This document shows positions 9,084 through 18,464 of a stretch of 64,000 nt of DNA, in pieces. Origin of the DNA: Marinobacter sp. F4218. GTDB lineage: Bacteria > Pseudomonadota > Gammaproteobacteria > Pseudomonadales > Oleiphilaceae. Numbering within the stretch: position 1 is the first letter of the stretch; each line of letters starts with the position of its first letter. A program made the translations under genes and the position numbers. Under the pieces are notes generated by a model. That model was not told where the DNA came from. It ran no database searches and was given only the letters and a program-made list of their open reading frames with translations. Location of the stretch: assembly GCF_019443085.1 (NCBI RefSeq), contig NZ_JAHZIL010000003.1, positions 558,001 to 622,000 on the forward strand. The letters run 5' to 3'.

Positions 9084-9946
9084 GGTACCAATCCATCTTT
9101 CATCCGGACCTGTTCAAGGACCAGACCTTCATCGTGACCGGCGGCGGTTCGGGTATTGGCCGCTGCACCGCCCACGAGCTGGCCGCCCTCGGTGCCCGGG
9201 TTGCCCTGGTGGGCCGCAAGGCGGAGAAAGTCGAGAACGTGAAAGCCGAAATCACCGAAGACGGTGGCGTGGCCACTGCCCATGTCTGCGATATCCGGGA
9301 AGAGGAATCGGTAAAAGCCACGGTGACGGCCATTCTGGAAGAACATGGCGGGCTGAATGGCGTCGTCAACAACGCCGGGGGCCAGTTCCCCTCCCCGCTC
9401 GCAGGAATCAACCAGAAGGGGTGGGAAACCGTGGTCCGCACCAACCTGACCGGTGGCTTCCTGATGGCACGGGAAGCTTACACACAGGCCTTGGCCAAGA
9501 CCGGCGGTGCCATCGTCAACATCGTCGCGGACATGTGGGGCGGCATGCCCGGCATGGGCCACTCCGGTGCTGCACGGGCGGGCATGGTGAATTTCACCCA
9601 GACCGCGGCGGTGGAATGGGGCGCGTCCGGCGTACGGGTCAATGCCGTGGCACCGGGCTGGATCGCCTCAAGTGGCATGGACAATTACCCCGAGCATATG
9701 AAGCAGTGGATCCGCAGCCTGGGCGACAATGTGCCCATCAAGCGCATGGGTACCGAATCGGAAGTCAGCGCCGCGATCTGTTTCCTGCTGAGCCCGGGCG
9801 CCGCCTTTATCAGTGGTGATTGCCTGCGTATCGACGGTGGCGCCTCCCAGGGTGGCCGGGTCTGGCCGTTGCCGAAAGCCAAGAACAACGAACCCTTCAA
9901 CGGCTTCCACCGGGCCACGACCCCAAAAGTGCTCAGCGAGGATTGA
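9080..9946 (+). CDS. atuB: Short-chain dehydrogenase/reductase AtuB
   Basis: 288 residues, Rossmann fold with cofactor loop [12 protein letters not shown] and the NNAGG motif. At the place where classical SDRs have YxxxK the sequence is H161-S-G-A-A165-R166 (in [10 protein letters not shown]), so the catalytic Tyr and Lys are absent. The same kind of substitution occurs in the enoyl-/dienoyl-CoA reductase branch of SDRs (peroxisomal trans-2-enoyl-CoA reductase type). It may therefore act on an acyl-CoA intermediate rather than on an alcohol. C-terminal tail of about 30 residues is charged. Overlaps atuA by 4 bp. Confidence 0.88.
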   Translation: MRYQSIFHPDLFKDQTFIVTGGGSGIGRCTAHELAALGARVALVGRKAEKVENVKAEITEDGGVATAHVCDIREEESVKATVTAILEEHGGLNGVVNNAGGQFPSPLAGINQKGWETVVRTNLTGGFLMAREAYTQALAKTGGAIVNIVADMWGGMPGMGHSGAARAGMVNFTQTAAVEWGASGVRVNAVAPGWIASSGMDNYPEHMKQWIRSLGDNVPIKRMGTESEVSAAICFLLSPGAAFISGDCLRIDGGASQGGRVWPLPKAKNNEPFNGFHRATTPKVLSED

Positions 9947-9956
9947 GGAGAACGCC

Positions 9957-11573
9957 ATGCAAGTTCTGGAAACCAGCGTCGATCCCCGATCCGACGAATT
10001 CCGTGCCAACACCGACGCCATGGACGCCCACATCCGGACCTTTCGCGAGGTGGAGCAGAAGGTCCTGGATCTGGCCGAAGCCGCCCGGGAGAAATTCACC
10101 AAGCGGGGCAAACTGCTGCCGCGGGATCGCATCAACCGCCTACTCGATCGCGGCACGCCGTTTCTGGAACTCTGTTCACTGGCCGGCTACAAGATGCACG
10201 ACGACAAGGACGGCAGCCTGTCCGGCGGTGGCATTATCGCCGGCATCGGCACGGTCAGCGGCATCCGCTGCCTGGTAGTCGCCAGCAACAGCGCCATCAA
10301 GGGTGGCACCATCACCCCGGCGGGCCTGGACAAGACCCTGCGCCTGCAGCAGATCGCCATGGAGAACAAACTGCCGGTGGTATCGCTCTCGGAAAGTGGT
10401 GGTGCCAACCTCAACTACGCCACGGACATCTTCGTCCAGGGTGCCCGGGGCTTTGCCAACCAGGCACGCATGTCCGCCGCCGGTATTCCCCAGATCACCG
10501 TTGTGCACGGCAACGCGACCGCCGGTGGTGCCTACCAGCCGGGCCTGTCCGACTACGTGGTGGCCGTGCGCGGCAAGGCCAAGATGTTCCTGGCCGGCCC
10601 GCCGCTGCTGAAAGCCGCCACCGGTGAAGTGGCGACCGACGAGGAGCTCGGCGGCGCCGAGATGCACGCCCAGGTGGCCGGTACCGCGGAGTATCTGGCC
10701 GAGGACGATGCCGACGGCATCCGCCAGGCCCGCAACATCATGGAAGCCCTTTCCTGGAACGAGCAGTTGCCCCGGCAACGGGAACTGAGCTGGGACGAAC
10801 CGCTGTATCCGGCCAAGGAGCTGCTGGGTGTCATCCCCTCCGACTCCAAGAAGCCCTATGACGTCCGGGAAATTCTGGCCCGCATCGCCGACGGTTCGAA
10901 GTTCATGGACTTCAAGAACGAATTCGATGACCAGACCGTGTGCGGCACCATCCGCATCGAAGGCCATTCCGTCGGTATCATCGGCAACAACGGCCCGATC
11001 ACCCCGGCCGGCAGCGCCAAAGCGGCCCAGTTCATCCAGCTCTGCGACCAGGCCGGTACGCCCTTGCTGTTCCTGCACAACACCACCGGCTTCATGGTCG
11101 GCACTCACTCGGAACAAAACGGCATCATCAAACACGGCTCGAAAATGATCCAGGCCGTCGCCAACTGCCGGGTACCCAAAGTCGCAATTGTGATCGGCGG
11201 CTCCTATGGTGCAGGTAACTACGCCATGTGTGGCCGGGGCCTGGACCCGAGATTCATTTTCGCCTGGCCCAACAGCCGGACCGCCGTCATGGGGCCCGCC
11301 CAGGCCGGCAAGGTCATGCGCATTGTGGCGGAGGACAAACAGCGCCGCAGCGGCATCGAGCCGGATCCGAAAACCCTCGACTTCCTCGAACAGGCCACGG
11401 CCAAGAAGCTGGAAGACGGCTCTACCGCCCTGTTCGGGACGGCGCGACTGTGGGACGACGGCCTGATTGACCCGCGGGACACCCGCCGGGTTCTGGCGCT
11501 GGTGTTCTCGGTATGCCGAGAGGCCGAAGCCCGGCCACTGCGCCCCAATACATTTGGCGTTGCACGCCTTTGA
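9957..11573 (+). CDS. atuC: Geranyl-CoA carboxylase, carboxyltransferase (beta) subunit
   Basis: 538-residue carboxyltransferase of the acyl-CoA carboxylase family. Shows the crotonase-like halves: GGTITPAGLDKTLRLQQIAM, VSLSESGGANLNY and HGNATAGGAYQPG in the N-terminal half, VVIGGSYGAGNYAMCGRGLDPRF and FAWPNSRTAVMG in the C-terminal half. Transfers CO2 from biotin on AtuF to the gamma-methyl of cis-geranyl-CoA. Methylcrotonyl-CoA carboxylase subunits look very similar; the atu gene order decides for geranyl-CoA. ATG at 9957 follows GAGGAGAACGCC, a strong Shine-Dalgarno; frame is open further upstream but without a site. Confidence 0.92.
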   Translation: MQVLETSVDPRSDEFRANTDAMDAHIRTFREVEQKVLDLAEAAREKFTKRGKLLPRDRINRLLDRGTPFLELCSLAGYKMHDDKDGSLSGGGIIAGIGTVSGIRCLVVASNSAIKGGTITPAGLDKTLRLQQIAMENKLPVVSLSESGGANLNYATDIFVQGARGFANQARMSAAGIPQITVVHGNATAGGAYQPGLSDYVVAVRGKAKMFLAGPPLLKAATGEVATDEELGGAEMHAQVAGTAEYLAEDDADGIRQARNIMEALSWNEQLPRQRELSWDEPLYPAKELLGVIPSDSKKPYDVREILARIADGSKFMDFKNEFDDQTVCGTIRIEGHSVGIIGNNGPITPAGSAKAAQFIQLCDQAGTPLLFLHNTTGFMVGTHSEQNGIIKHGSKMIQAVANCRVPKVAIVIGGSYGAGNYAMCGRGLDPRFIFAWPNSRTAVMGPAQAGKVMRIVAEDKQRRSGIEPDPKTLDFLEQATAKKLEDGSTALFGTARLWDDGLIDPRDTRRVLALVFSVCREAEARPLRPNTFGVARL

Positions 11574-11630
11574 TCCTCACCAGTACGCAGTGCGACTGAC
11601 CACCCTATTCCAGACAAGGAGAACAACAAG

Positions 11631-12791
11631 GTGAAATTTACAGCGGAACACGAAGCCCTCAGAAAAACCGTTCGGGATTTCGTCGAGAAAGAAATCAACC
11701 CGCACTGCGACGAGTGGGAGGAAGCGGGCGAATTCCCCATTCACGAGATCTTCAAGAAGCTGGGGGCGCTCGGCGTTCTGGGCATCCAGAAGCCGGAAGA
11801 GTATGGCGGCATGGGCCTGGACTACAGCTACAACCTGGTTGCCGCCGAAGAACTGGGGCTGGCCCACTGCGGCGGAGTACCGCTGGCCATCGGCGTTCAG
11901 ACCGACATGTGTACACCCGCCATTGCCCGGTTCGGATCCGACGAGCTGAAACGCACCTTCCTGGCGCCCGCCATTGCCGGCGAAATGGTCGGCTGCATTG
12001 GCGTCAGTGAAGTGGGCGCGGGCTCCGACGTCGCCGGCATGAAAACCACCGCACGTCAGGATGGTGATGACTACGTCATCAACGGCTCCAAGATGTGGAT
12101 CACCAACAGCCCTAGAGCCGACTTTATCTGCCTGCTGGCCAACACCAGCGACGACAAACCCCACAAGAACAAATCATTGATCGTCGTGCCCATGGATTCT
12201 CCCGGGATCTCCTTCAGCCCGCACCTGAACAAACTCGGCATGCGCTCCTCGGAAACCGCCCAGATCTTCTTTGACGACGTGCGCGTACCCCAGCGCTTTC
12301 GCATCGGCGCCGAAGGTACCGGCTTCATGATGCAGATGCTGCAGTTCCAGGAGGAACGCATGTGGGGCGCCGCCAACGTCATCAAGGCGCTGGAAAACTG
12401 CATCGACCAGACCATCGCCTACTGCCGTGAGCGCAAGACCTTTGGACAACCACTGCTCGACAACCAGGTCATCCACTTCCGCCTGGCCGAACTGCAAACC
12501 GAAGTCGAAGCCCTGCGCGCCCTCACCTACCAGGCCTGTGAATTGCACATTGAAGGCAAAGACGTGACCAAACTGGCCTCCATGGCCAAGCTCAAGGCCG
12601 GCCGGCTCGGTCGCGAGGTTACCGACAGCTGCCTGCAGTACTGGGGCGGCATGGGGTACATGTGGGACAACCCGCTTTCGCGCGCCTTCCGGGATGTTCG
12701 CCTGGTCTCCATCGGCGGAGGCGCCGATGAAATCATGCTGGGAATTATCTGCAAGATGATGGGGACATTGCCCGGCAAGAAACGCGACTAA
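11631..12791 (+). CDS. atuD: Citronellyl-CoA dehydrogenase (acyl-CoA dehydrogenase)
   Basis: 386-residue FAD enzyme, typical length for the family. Family signatures: IGVSEVGAGSDVAGMKT near residue 125, the WITN motif, MQFQEERMWGAANV, and the C-terminal QYWGGMGYM. Introduces the alpha,beta double bond into citronellyl-CoA to give geranyl-CoA, passing electrons to ETF. Start is GTG preceded by AAGGAGAACAACAAG. Lies 57 bp after atuC. Confidence 0.92.
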   Translation: MKFTAEHEALRKTVRDFVEKEINPHCDEWEEAGEFPIHEIFKKLGALGVLGIQKPEEYGGMGLDYSYNLVAAEELGLAHCGGVPLAIGVQTDMCTPAIARFGSDELKRTFLAPAIAGEMVGCIGVSEVGAGSDVAGMKTTARQDGDDYVINGSKMWITNSPRADFICLLANTSDDKPHKNKSLIVVPMDSPGISFSPHLNKLGMRSSETAQIFFDDVRVPQRFRIGAEGTGFMMQMLQFQEERMWGAANVIKALENCIDQTIAYCRERKTFGQPLLDNQVIHFRLAELQTEVEALRALTYQACELHIEGKDVTKLASMAKLKAGRLGREVTDSCLQYWGGMGYMWDNPLSRAFRDVRLVSIGGGADEIMLGIICKMMGTLPGKKRD

Positions 12792-12812
12792 CACTGTATG
12801 GAGTCGTCTGAG

Positions 12813-13634
12813 ATGGAATCCTTACCTCATTGCGAAACACTGCTCCTGAAGAAGCAGGGGCCGACCCTGTTTATCACCATCAACCGGCCAGACGTCCGGA
12901 ACGCCATGAGCCTGCAGATGGTCGCCGAACTGGCAACGATTTTCTCGCAGATCGAATCCGACCTGCACATCCGGGCTGTTGTCATCCGGGGGGCCGACGG
13001 CCATTTCTGCGCCGGTGGCGATATCAAGGACATGGCCGGTGCCCGGAGCCAGAAAGCGGCCGAAGGCGAGGCCGACCCCTTCTACCGCCTGAACCGCGCC
13101 TTCGGTCAGATGATCCAGCAGGTCAACGAGTCCTCCAAGGTCGTGATCGCCGTGACCGAGGGTGCCGTTATGGGCGGCGGGTTCGGATTGGCCTGCGTTT
13201 CCGACATGGCCATCGCCGGCCCGACCGCGAAATTCGGTATGCCGGAAACCTCACTGGGGGTCATTCCGGCCCAGATCGCCCCGTTCGTGGTCGAACGCAT
13301 CGGCCTGACCCAGGCCCGGCGTCTGGCGCTGCTCGGATTGCGGATTGGCGCTGAAGAAGCCCGCACCCTCGGGATTGTTCACCAGGCCGCCGGCTCGGAC
13401 CAGGAACTTGACGAGATGCTCGATCACGCCCTGGAACGGGTGCGTCAGTGTGCGCCGGTTGCCACCGCCGAAACCAAGGCGCTGCTACATCGGGTGGGCC
13501 ACGAAGCCATGAGCGGCCTGCTCGACAGTGCGGCGGAGAAATTCGCCGAGGCGATACGCGGCAGCGAAGGCGCCGAAGGCACCATGGCGTTCATGCAGAA
13601 GCGCCCGCCTGCCTGGGCCGGCGACTCCGAATGA
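12813..13634 (+). CDS. atuE: Isohexenylglutaconyl-CoA hydratase (enoyl-CoA hydratase family)
   Basis: 273 residues, crotonase fold: RADGHFCAGGDIKDMAG-type oxyanion loop and EGAVMGGGFGLACVSDMAIA. Hydrates the carboxylated geranyl-CoA product to 3-hydroxy-3-isohexenylglutaryl-CoA. Two starts are possible: ATG 12798 (278 residues) and ATG 12813; the second has GGAG 9 nt upstream and is preferred. Stop overlaps an in-frame ATG of atuF. Confidence 0.9.
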   Translation: MESLPHCETLLLKKQGPTLFITINRPDVRNAMSLQMVAELATIFSQIESDLHIRAVVIRGADGHFCAGGDIKDMAGARSQKAAEGEADPFYRLNRAFGQMIQQVNESSKVVIAVTEGAVMGGGFGLACVSDMAIAGPTAKFGMPETSLGVIPAQIAPFVVERIGLTQARRLALLGLRIGAEEARTLGIVHQAAGSDQELDEMLDHALERVRQCAPVATAETKALLHRVGHEAMSGLLDSAAEKFAEAIRGSEGAEGTMAFMQKRPPAWAGDSE

Positions 13635-13669
13635 TTGCAGACCCCGCACCCAAGCGAGAGATCAAGAAC

Positions 13670-15640
13670 ATGTTAAGCAAACTGTTGATCGCCAACCGCG
13701 GTGAAATTGCCGTTCGAGTCATTCACACCGCCAAAGCCCTCGGCTATCGAACGGTGGCCGTCTATTCCGAGGCGGACGCCAACGCCCTTCACGTGCACGA
13801 GGCCGACGAGGCCGTCTGCATCGGTCCGGCACAGGTCACCGCCTCTTACCTGAATGCCGACGCCATTCTTGAAGCCGCCCGAAAAACCGGGGCCGACTGC
13901 ATTCACCCCGGCTACGGCTTCCTCTCCGAAAACGCCGGGTTCGCCGACGCCTGCAAGTCGGCCGGCCTGGTTTTCGTGGGCCCACCTGCAGATGCCATTG
14001 AACTCATGGGCAGCAAGCGCCGCTCCAAGATTGCCATGCAGGAAGCGGGCGTTCCGGTAGTGCCCGGTTTCGAAGGCAACTACGCCAGCGACGAGGAACT
14101 GATCGCCGCAGCCGCGGATATCGGTTACCCGCTCATGATCAAGGCGTCCGCCGGCGGCGGTGGCCGGGGCATGCGCCTGGTAAACGACGAATCCAGCCTG
14201 GCCGACAACCTCAAGCGCGCACGCTCCGAGGCCAAACAGGCCTTCGGTGACGATGAACTGATTCTGGAAAAGGCCGTTATTGAACCTCGTCACGTGGAAA
14301 TCCAAGTATTCGCCGATCGCCACGCCAATGCGGTGTATCTCGGCGAACGGGACTGTTCAGTGCAGCGGCGACACCAGAAAGTGGTGGAGGAAGCGCCCTC
14401 GCCGATTGTGACTCCCGAACTTCGGGCCGCCATGGGTGAAGCGGCGGTAAAGGCGGCGCTGGCCTGCCGTTATGAGGGTGCCGGAACGGTGGAGTTTCTG
14501 GTCGACAAGGACCGTAACTTCTACTTTCTGGAGATGAACACCCGTCTGCAGGTCGAGCATCCGGTGACCGAACTGATCACCGGCCAGGACCTGGTAGCCT
14601 GGCAGCTCAGCGTAGCCGAAGGCCGCCCGTTGCCCCTGGCACAGGATGAGATCGAGCTGAATGGCCATGCCATTGAAGTCCGGCTCTACGCCGAAGACCC
14701 GGCCAACGGCTTTACACCGCAAACCGGCCCGTTACTCGTGTTTCAACCCGCCGAGGGCGAGGGCCTGCGCTTCGACACCGGCGTCCGCTCGGGGGATACC
14801 ATCACGCCACACTACGACCCCATGCTGGCCAAGGTCATCGCCTGGGGCCAGAACCGGGACGACGCCCGCCGCCGGCTGATCCGGGCCCTCGAGGACACCC
14901 TCGTGTTCGGTGTCACCACCAACCGCTACTTCCTCAGCCGCATCATCGCAGACGAGACCTTCAGCGCCGGTGAAGCGACCACCGCCTTCCTGCAGCAGTC
15001 GTTCAGCCAGGATCCCTCTTTGCAGCCGCAAAGGCCGGGCCCGCGGGAGCTGGCATTGGCCGCCAGCGTGCTCGACCATGGCATTTCGGGCCAGACCGCC
15101 TGGAGCAATGCGCCGGCAACCACGACCCCGATCCAGCTCGAAATCGGTGACGCCAGCCTTGAACTACTGGTACGCCGAACCGGCAGCCACCTGACTCTCG
15201 ACTGGAACGGCGAACACCATGAGGTCATCGTCGAAAACCTCGAGGATGGCCGCCTGTGCATCATCGACAACGGTGTCCGTCAGTATTGCCAATATCACCG
15301 GGATGGAGATTCCCTATATTTCCAGGCCTCCGGACAGTCCTGGCTGGTGCGCGACATCACGCATCAACCGGCGGCAGATGCCAGTGGTGGCGGCAGCGGA
15401 CGGATCCAGGCCTCGATGGACGGCGCCATCATCGAGGTTCTCATTGAGCCCGGGCAGGAAGTCCGCCAGGGCGAGACACTGGTCATCCTGGAAGCCATGA
15501 AAATGGAACACCCGGTCAAGGCCGACCGCGACGGAACCGTCGGTCGGGTGCTTGCGAGTAAGGGTGATCAGGTGAAACGAAGCCAGTTGCTGGTGGAGAT
15601 TACCGCCGACGAATCCGCCAAACAGGAGGCCGGAGCATGA
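13670..15640 (+). CDS. atuF: Geranyl-CoA carboxylase, biotin carboxylase/carrier (alpha) subunit
   Basis: 656 residues. Order: biotin carboxylase N-domain (LLIANRGEIAVRVI), ATP-grasp (KASAGGGGRGMR, EMNTRLQVEHPVTE), carboxylase C-domain (HAIEVRLYAEDP), linker, and a biotinyl domain with EAMKMEH; the biotinylated Lys is about 611. Works with AtuC. The start at 13670 (MLSKLLIANRG) matches the usual N-terminus of the family; an upstream ATG at 13631 in an ATGA overlap with atuE would add 13 residues and is a real alternative. Needs biotin ligase. Confidence 0.92.
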   Translation: MLSKLLIANRGEIAVRVIHTAKALGYRTVAVYSEADANALHVHEADEAVCIGPAQVTASYLNADAILEAARKTGADCIHPGYGFLSENAGFADACKSAGLVFVGPPADAIELMGSKRRSKIAMQEAGVPVVPGFEGNYASDEELIAAAADIGYPLMIKASAGGGGRGMRLVNDESSLADNLKRARSEAKQAFGDDELILEKAVIEPRHVEIQVFADRHANAVYLGERDCSVQRRHQKVVEEAPSPIVTPELRAAMGEAAVKAALACRYEGAGTVEFLVDKDRNFYFLEMNTRLQVEHPVTELITGQDLVAWQLSVAEGRPLPLAQDEIELNGHAIEVRLYAEDPANGFTPQTGPLLVFQPAEGEGLRFDTGVRSGDTITPHYDPMLAKVIAWGQNRDDARRRLIRALEDTLVFGVTTNRYFLSRIIADETFSAGEATTAFLQQSFSQDPSLQPQRPGPRELALAASVLDHGISGQTAWSNAPATTTPIQLEIGDASLELLVRRTGSHLTLDWNGEHHEVIVENLEDGRLCIIDNGVRQYCQYHRDGDSLYFQASGQSWLVRDITHQPAADASGGGSGRIQASMDGAIIEVLIEPGQEVRQGETLVILEAMKMEHPVKADRDGTVGRVLASKGDQVKRSQLLVEITADESAKQEAGA

Positions 15641-16464
15641 ACACACTGAACCAGCGTACGGTATTTATCACCGGGGGAAGCCGCGGTATCGGCCGGGCAA
15701 TCGCACTGGCCTGTGCCCGACAGGGTGCCAACGTGGTTATTGCGGCCAAGTCGGACACGCCACATCCGAAGCTGCCGGGCACCATTCACACCGTGGCCGA
15801 GGAAATACGGGCGGCCGGTGGCCAGGCATTGCCTCTGGTTCTCGACGTTCGGGACGACAGGCAGGTTCGCCAGCGCATGGACGAGGCCGCGGACCACTTC
15901 GGTGGCATCGACGCGTTGATCAACAACGCCGGCGCCATCCGTCTGACCGGCGTGGAAAACCTGAAGGTCAGCCGGTACGACCTGATGCATCAGGTCAACG
16001 CCCGGGCGGTGTTCACCTGCAGCCAGGCGGCTCTGCCCTATCTGAAAGCCTCGGATCGGGCACACATACTGAGCCTGTCGCCGCCGCTGAACCTGGACAC
16101 CAGGTGGTTTGCCCAGTACGGGCCCTACACCACGACCAAGTACGCCATGACCATGCTCAGCATGGGCATGGCCGAGGAGTTCAGGCGTTACGGCATAGCC
16201 GTGAACACACTCTGGCCAAAGACCCTGATTGCCACCGCGGCGATCGAGTTTGAAGTCGGCGGTCCACAGATGATGGCCCAGGGCCGCAAGCCGGACATCA
16301 TGGCCGATGCTGCGGTAAGCATACTGAATCGCTCCGCGGACGAGCTGACGGGCCAGCACCTGATAGACGAAGACCTGCTGCGGCAGGATGGTATTACGGA
16401 TTTCGAACCTTACCGGTACGCTCCGGGCGATAAGCCTCTTATGCCGGATCTGTTCCTGGACTAG
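15637..16464 (+). CDS. atuG: Short-chain dehydrogenase AtuG
   Basis: 275 residues, SDR with TGGSRGIGRAIALA cofactor loop, NNAG motif and an intact catalytic YxxxK (Tyr164, Lys168 in PYTTTKYAM), unlike AtuB. Resembles the N-terminal domain of HSDL2-type SDRs. Presumed to oxidise an alcohol or 3-hydroxyacyl intermediate in terpene breakdown; the exact step is not established. ATGA overlap with atuF indicates translational coupling. Confidence 0.9.
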   Translation: MNTLNQRTVFITGGSRGIGRAIALACARQGANVVIAAKSDTPHPKLPGTIHTVAEEIRAAGGQALPLVLDVRDDRQVRQRMDEAADHFGGIDALINNAGAIRLTGVENLKVSRYDLMHQVNARAVFTCSQAALPYLKASDRAHILSLSPPLNLDTRWFAQYGPYTTTKYAMTMLSMGMAEEFRRYGIAVNTLWPKTLIATAAIEFEVGGPQMMAQGRKPDIMADAAVSILNRSADELTGQHLIDEDLLRQDGITDFEPYRYAPGDKPLMPDLFLD

Positions 16465-16539
16465 CTCCAGGGCAGAAACCCCGTAGCGGCGGAGCGAAAC
16501 CGACAAAAAAGATAATCGAACCCCTTACGGAAGAACAGT

Positions 16540-18369
16540 ATGAGCAACAACAGCGTTTCTGCACTGGACATCGCCCGCCGACTGCCGGGCATCATGCGGC
16601 GTTTTCCGTCCATTGCCCGCGGGTATTACTATTACGCGCTCAAGGATGGAAATCGGGAACTGACCCTCGGCACCCTGATCGAACGCAATGCCGAACGCCA
16701 CGGCCAGCGCCCTGCAGTACTGTTCGATGATCGGGTCATTACCTGGAACGAGTTCAATGGCTGGGCCAATCGCATCGCCGGCTTCCTCCGCGCCCAGGGC
16801 CTGACCAAAGGCGACGCCATTGCGGTCTTCCTCGAGAACCGGCCCGAATTACTGGCAGTGGTCGCGGGCGCGGCCAAACTCGGCGTCGCCTGCGCCATGC
16901 TCAATACGTCCCAGAAAGGCAAGGTACTCGAACACAGCATTAACCTGATCGAACCGAAGATGGTGGTCGTCGGCGAGGAGCTTATCCCGTCCTTCGAGGG
17001 GGTAAAGGACAAGGTCAAGACCAGCCACCCCACCCCCTTCCTATTCGTGCCCGACGTCAACACCCTGAACGCCTTTGGTGAGGCACCCGAGGGCTACCTC
17101 AACATGGCGGAGCGAGTCAGCACCTTCAACAGCGACAACCCTGAGCTCTGCGATCCGCCACGCATGGGGGACACCGCCATCTACCTGTTCACCTCAGGCA
17201 CAACCGGCCTGCCCAAGGCGGCTCCGGGGTCCCATCGCAAGTTCATAAAAGCGTACGGCGGCTTTGGCCTGATGTCCCTGGCGATGGAACCCGAGGACGT
17301 CCTGTACTGCACCCTGCCGCTCTACCACGGTACGGCCCTGCTGGTGTGCTGGGGTTCGGTACTGGCGGGCGGCTCTGCCATCGCCCTGCGCCGGAAGTTT
17401 TCCGCCCGTGCGTTCTGGGACGACGTGCGCCGCTATCGCGCCACGACTTTCGGGTATGTGGGCGAACTCTGCCGCTACCTGCTGAACCAGCCCGCCAGTG
17501 ACCAGGACCGGGCTCACGGTCTGACCAAGATGATCGGGAACGGCCTGCGCCCCTCGATCTGGCGCGAATTCAAGGAACGCTTCGGTATTGAAACCGTGGC
17601 CGAGCTCTATGCTTCCAGCGAGGGCAACATCGGCTTCAGCAACTTCTTCAACATGGACAATACCGTCGGCTTTTCCACCGCCCCGTACAAGCTGGTGAAA
17701 TTCCGCGACGGGACACGGGACCCCATTCGCAACACTAAAGGCCATATGGAGGAGGTCGCCAAAGGCGAACCCGGGCTCTTGATTGGTGAGATCACCAAGA
17801 AATGGTCCTTCGAGGGCTATACCCAGAAAGACGCCACCGAGAAATCCATACTCCGGGACGCCTTCAAGAAAGGCGATGCCTGGTTCAACACCGGCGACGT
17901 GCTCAAGGAAATTGGCTGTCGACATCTGCAGTTCGTGGACCGCATGGGCGACACCTACCGCTGGAAGGGCGAAAACGTCTCGACCAACGAGGTGGAGAAC
18001 ATTATCGATGGCTCCGGCATGGTCGAGGAAGCCATCGTGTATGGCGTCGAAATCCCGAAAACCAATGGTAAGGCGGGCATGGTCACTCTGGTACCGCACA
18101 GCAATGGACGCGAATTCGACGTCAACAGGTTGTTTGCCTACCTCAAGGCGAACCTGCCCACCTACGCCATCCCGGTGTTCGTCCGGGTCACCCAGGCCAT
18201 CGAGAAGACCGGTACCTTCAAGTACCGCAAGGTAGATATCCAGAAGACTGGCTATTCGCTGGACCGGGCCGAAGAAAAGGTGTTTGCGTGGTTGCCTAAA
18301 ACGGAGGGGTATACCCGGCTGACGCCTGAGCTGGTTGCCGATATTGATGGTGGAAAGGTTAATTTCTGA
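16540..18369 (+). CDS. atuH: Acyl-CoA synthetase of the long/very-long-chain (FATP) type
   Basis: 609-residue adenylate-forming enzyme with the AMP-binding P-loop FTSGTTGLPKAAPGSH (from about residue 217), YRWKGENVSTNEVE and the C-terminal lid with KTGTFKYRK. It matches AtuH, last gene of the operon in P. aeruginosa, expected to activate citronellate or related branched acids to CoA esters with ATP. 75 bp after atuG, with a weak GGAAGAAC ribosome site. Followed by a strong stem-loop. Confidence 0.9.
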   Translation: MSNNSVSALDIARRLPGIMRRFPSIARGYYYYALKDGNRELTLGTLIERNAERHGQRPAVLFDDRVITWNEFNGWANRIAGFLRAQGLTKGDAIAVFLENRPELLAVVAGAAKLGVACAMLNTSQKGKVLEHSINLIEPKMVVVGEELIPSFEGVKDKVKTSHPTPFLFVPDVNTLNAFGEAPEGYLNMAERVSTFNSDNPELCDPPRMGDTAIYLFTSGTTGLPKAAPGSHRKFIKAYGGFGLMSLAMEPEDVLYCTLPLYHGTALLVCWGSVLAGGSAIALRRKFSARAFWDDVRRYRATTFGYVGELCRYLLNQPASDQDRAHGLTKMIGNGLRPSIWREFKERFGIETVAELYASSEGNIGFSNFFNMDNTVGFSTAPYKLVKFRDGTRDPIRNTKGHMEEVAKGEPGLLIGEITKKWSFEGYTQKDATEKSILRDAFKKGDAWFNTGDVLKEIGCRHLQFVDRMGDTYRWKGENVSTNEVENIIDGSGMVEEAIVYGVEIPKTNGKAGMVTLVPHSNGREFDVNRLFAYLKANLPTYAIPVFVRVTQAIEKTGTFKYRKVDIQKTGYSLDRAEEKVFAWLPKTEGYTRLTPELVADIDGGKVNF

Positions 18370-18390
18370 CTATCGCTGTGAAGCTCGACT

Positions 18391-18420
18391 GGGCGAGAGG
18401 GCGAAGGCTCCCTCTCGCCC
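18391..18420. terminator. Stem-loop between atuH and the converging oxidoreductase gene
   Basis: Perfect 11-bp arms GGGCGAGAGGG and CCCTCTCGCCC around an 8-nt loop, 21 bp after the atuH stop. No T-run follows on either strand, so it may act with Rho or as an mRNA 3'-end stabiliser. Confidence 0.55.
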
Positions 18421-18464
18421 CACACCGAGCCCCAAAAGGCTAGGTGCGGAGCAAACCCAGAACC

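Noticed and set aside
9957..15640. Methylcrotonyl-CoA carboxylase (liu) operon as explanation of the carboxylase genes
   Set aside because: AtuA, citronellyl-CoA dehydrogenase-like and AtuH-type synthetase with the atu order fit the terpene cluster better; no isovaleryl-CoA dehydrogenase or HMG-CoA lyase gene present.
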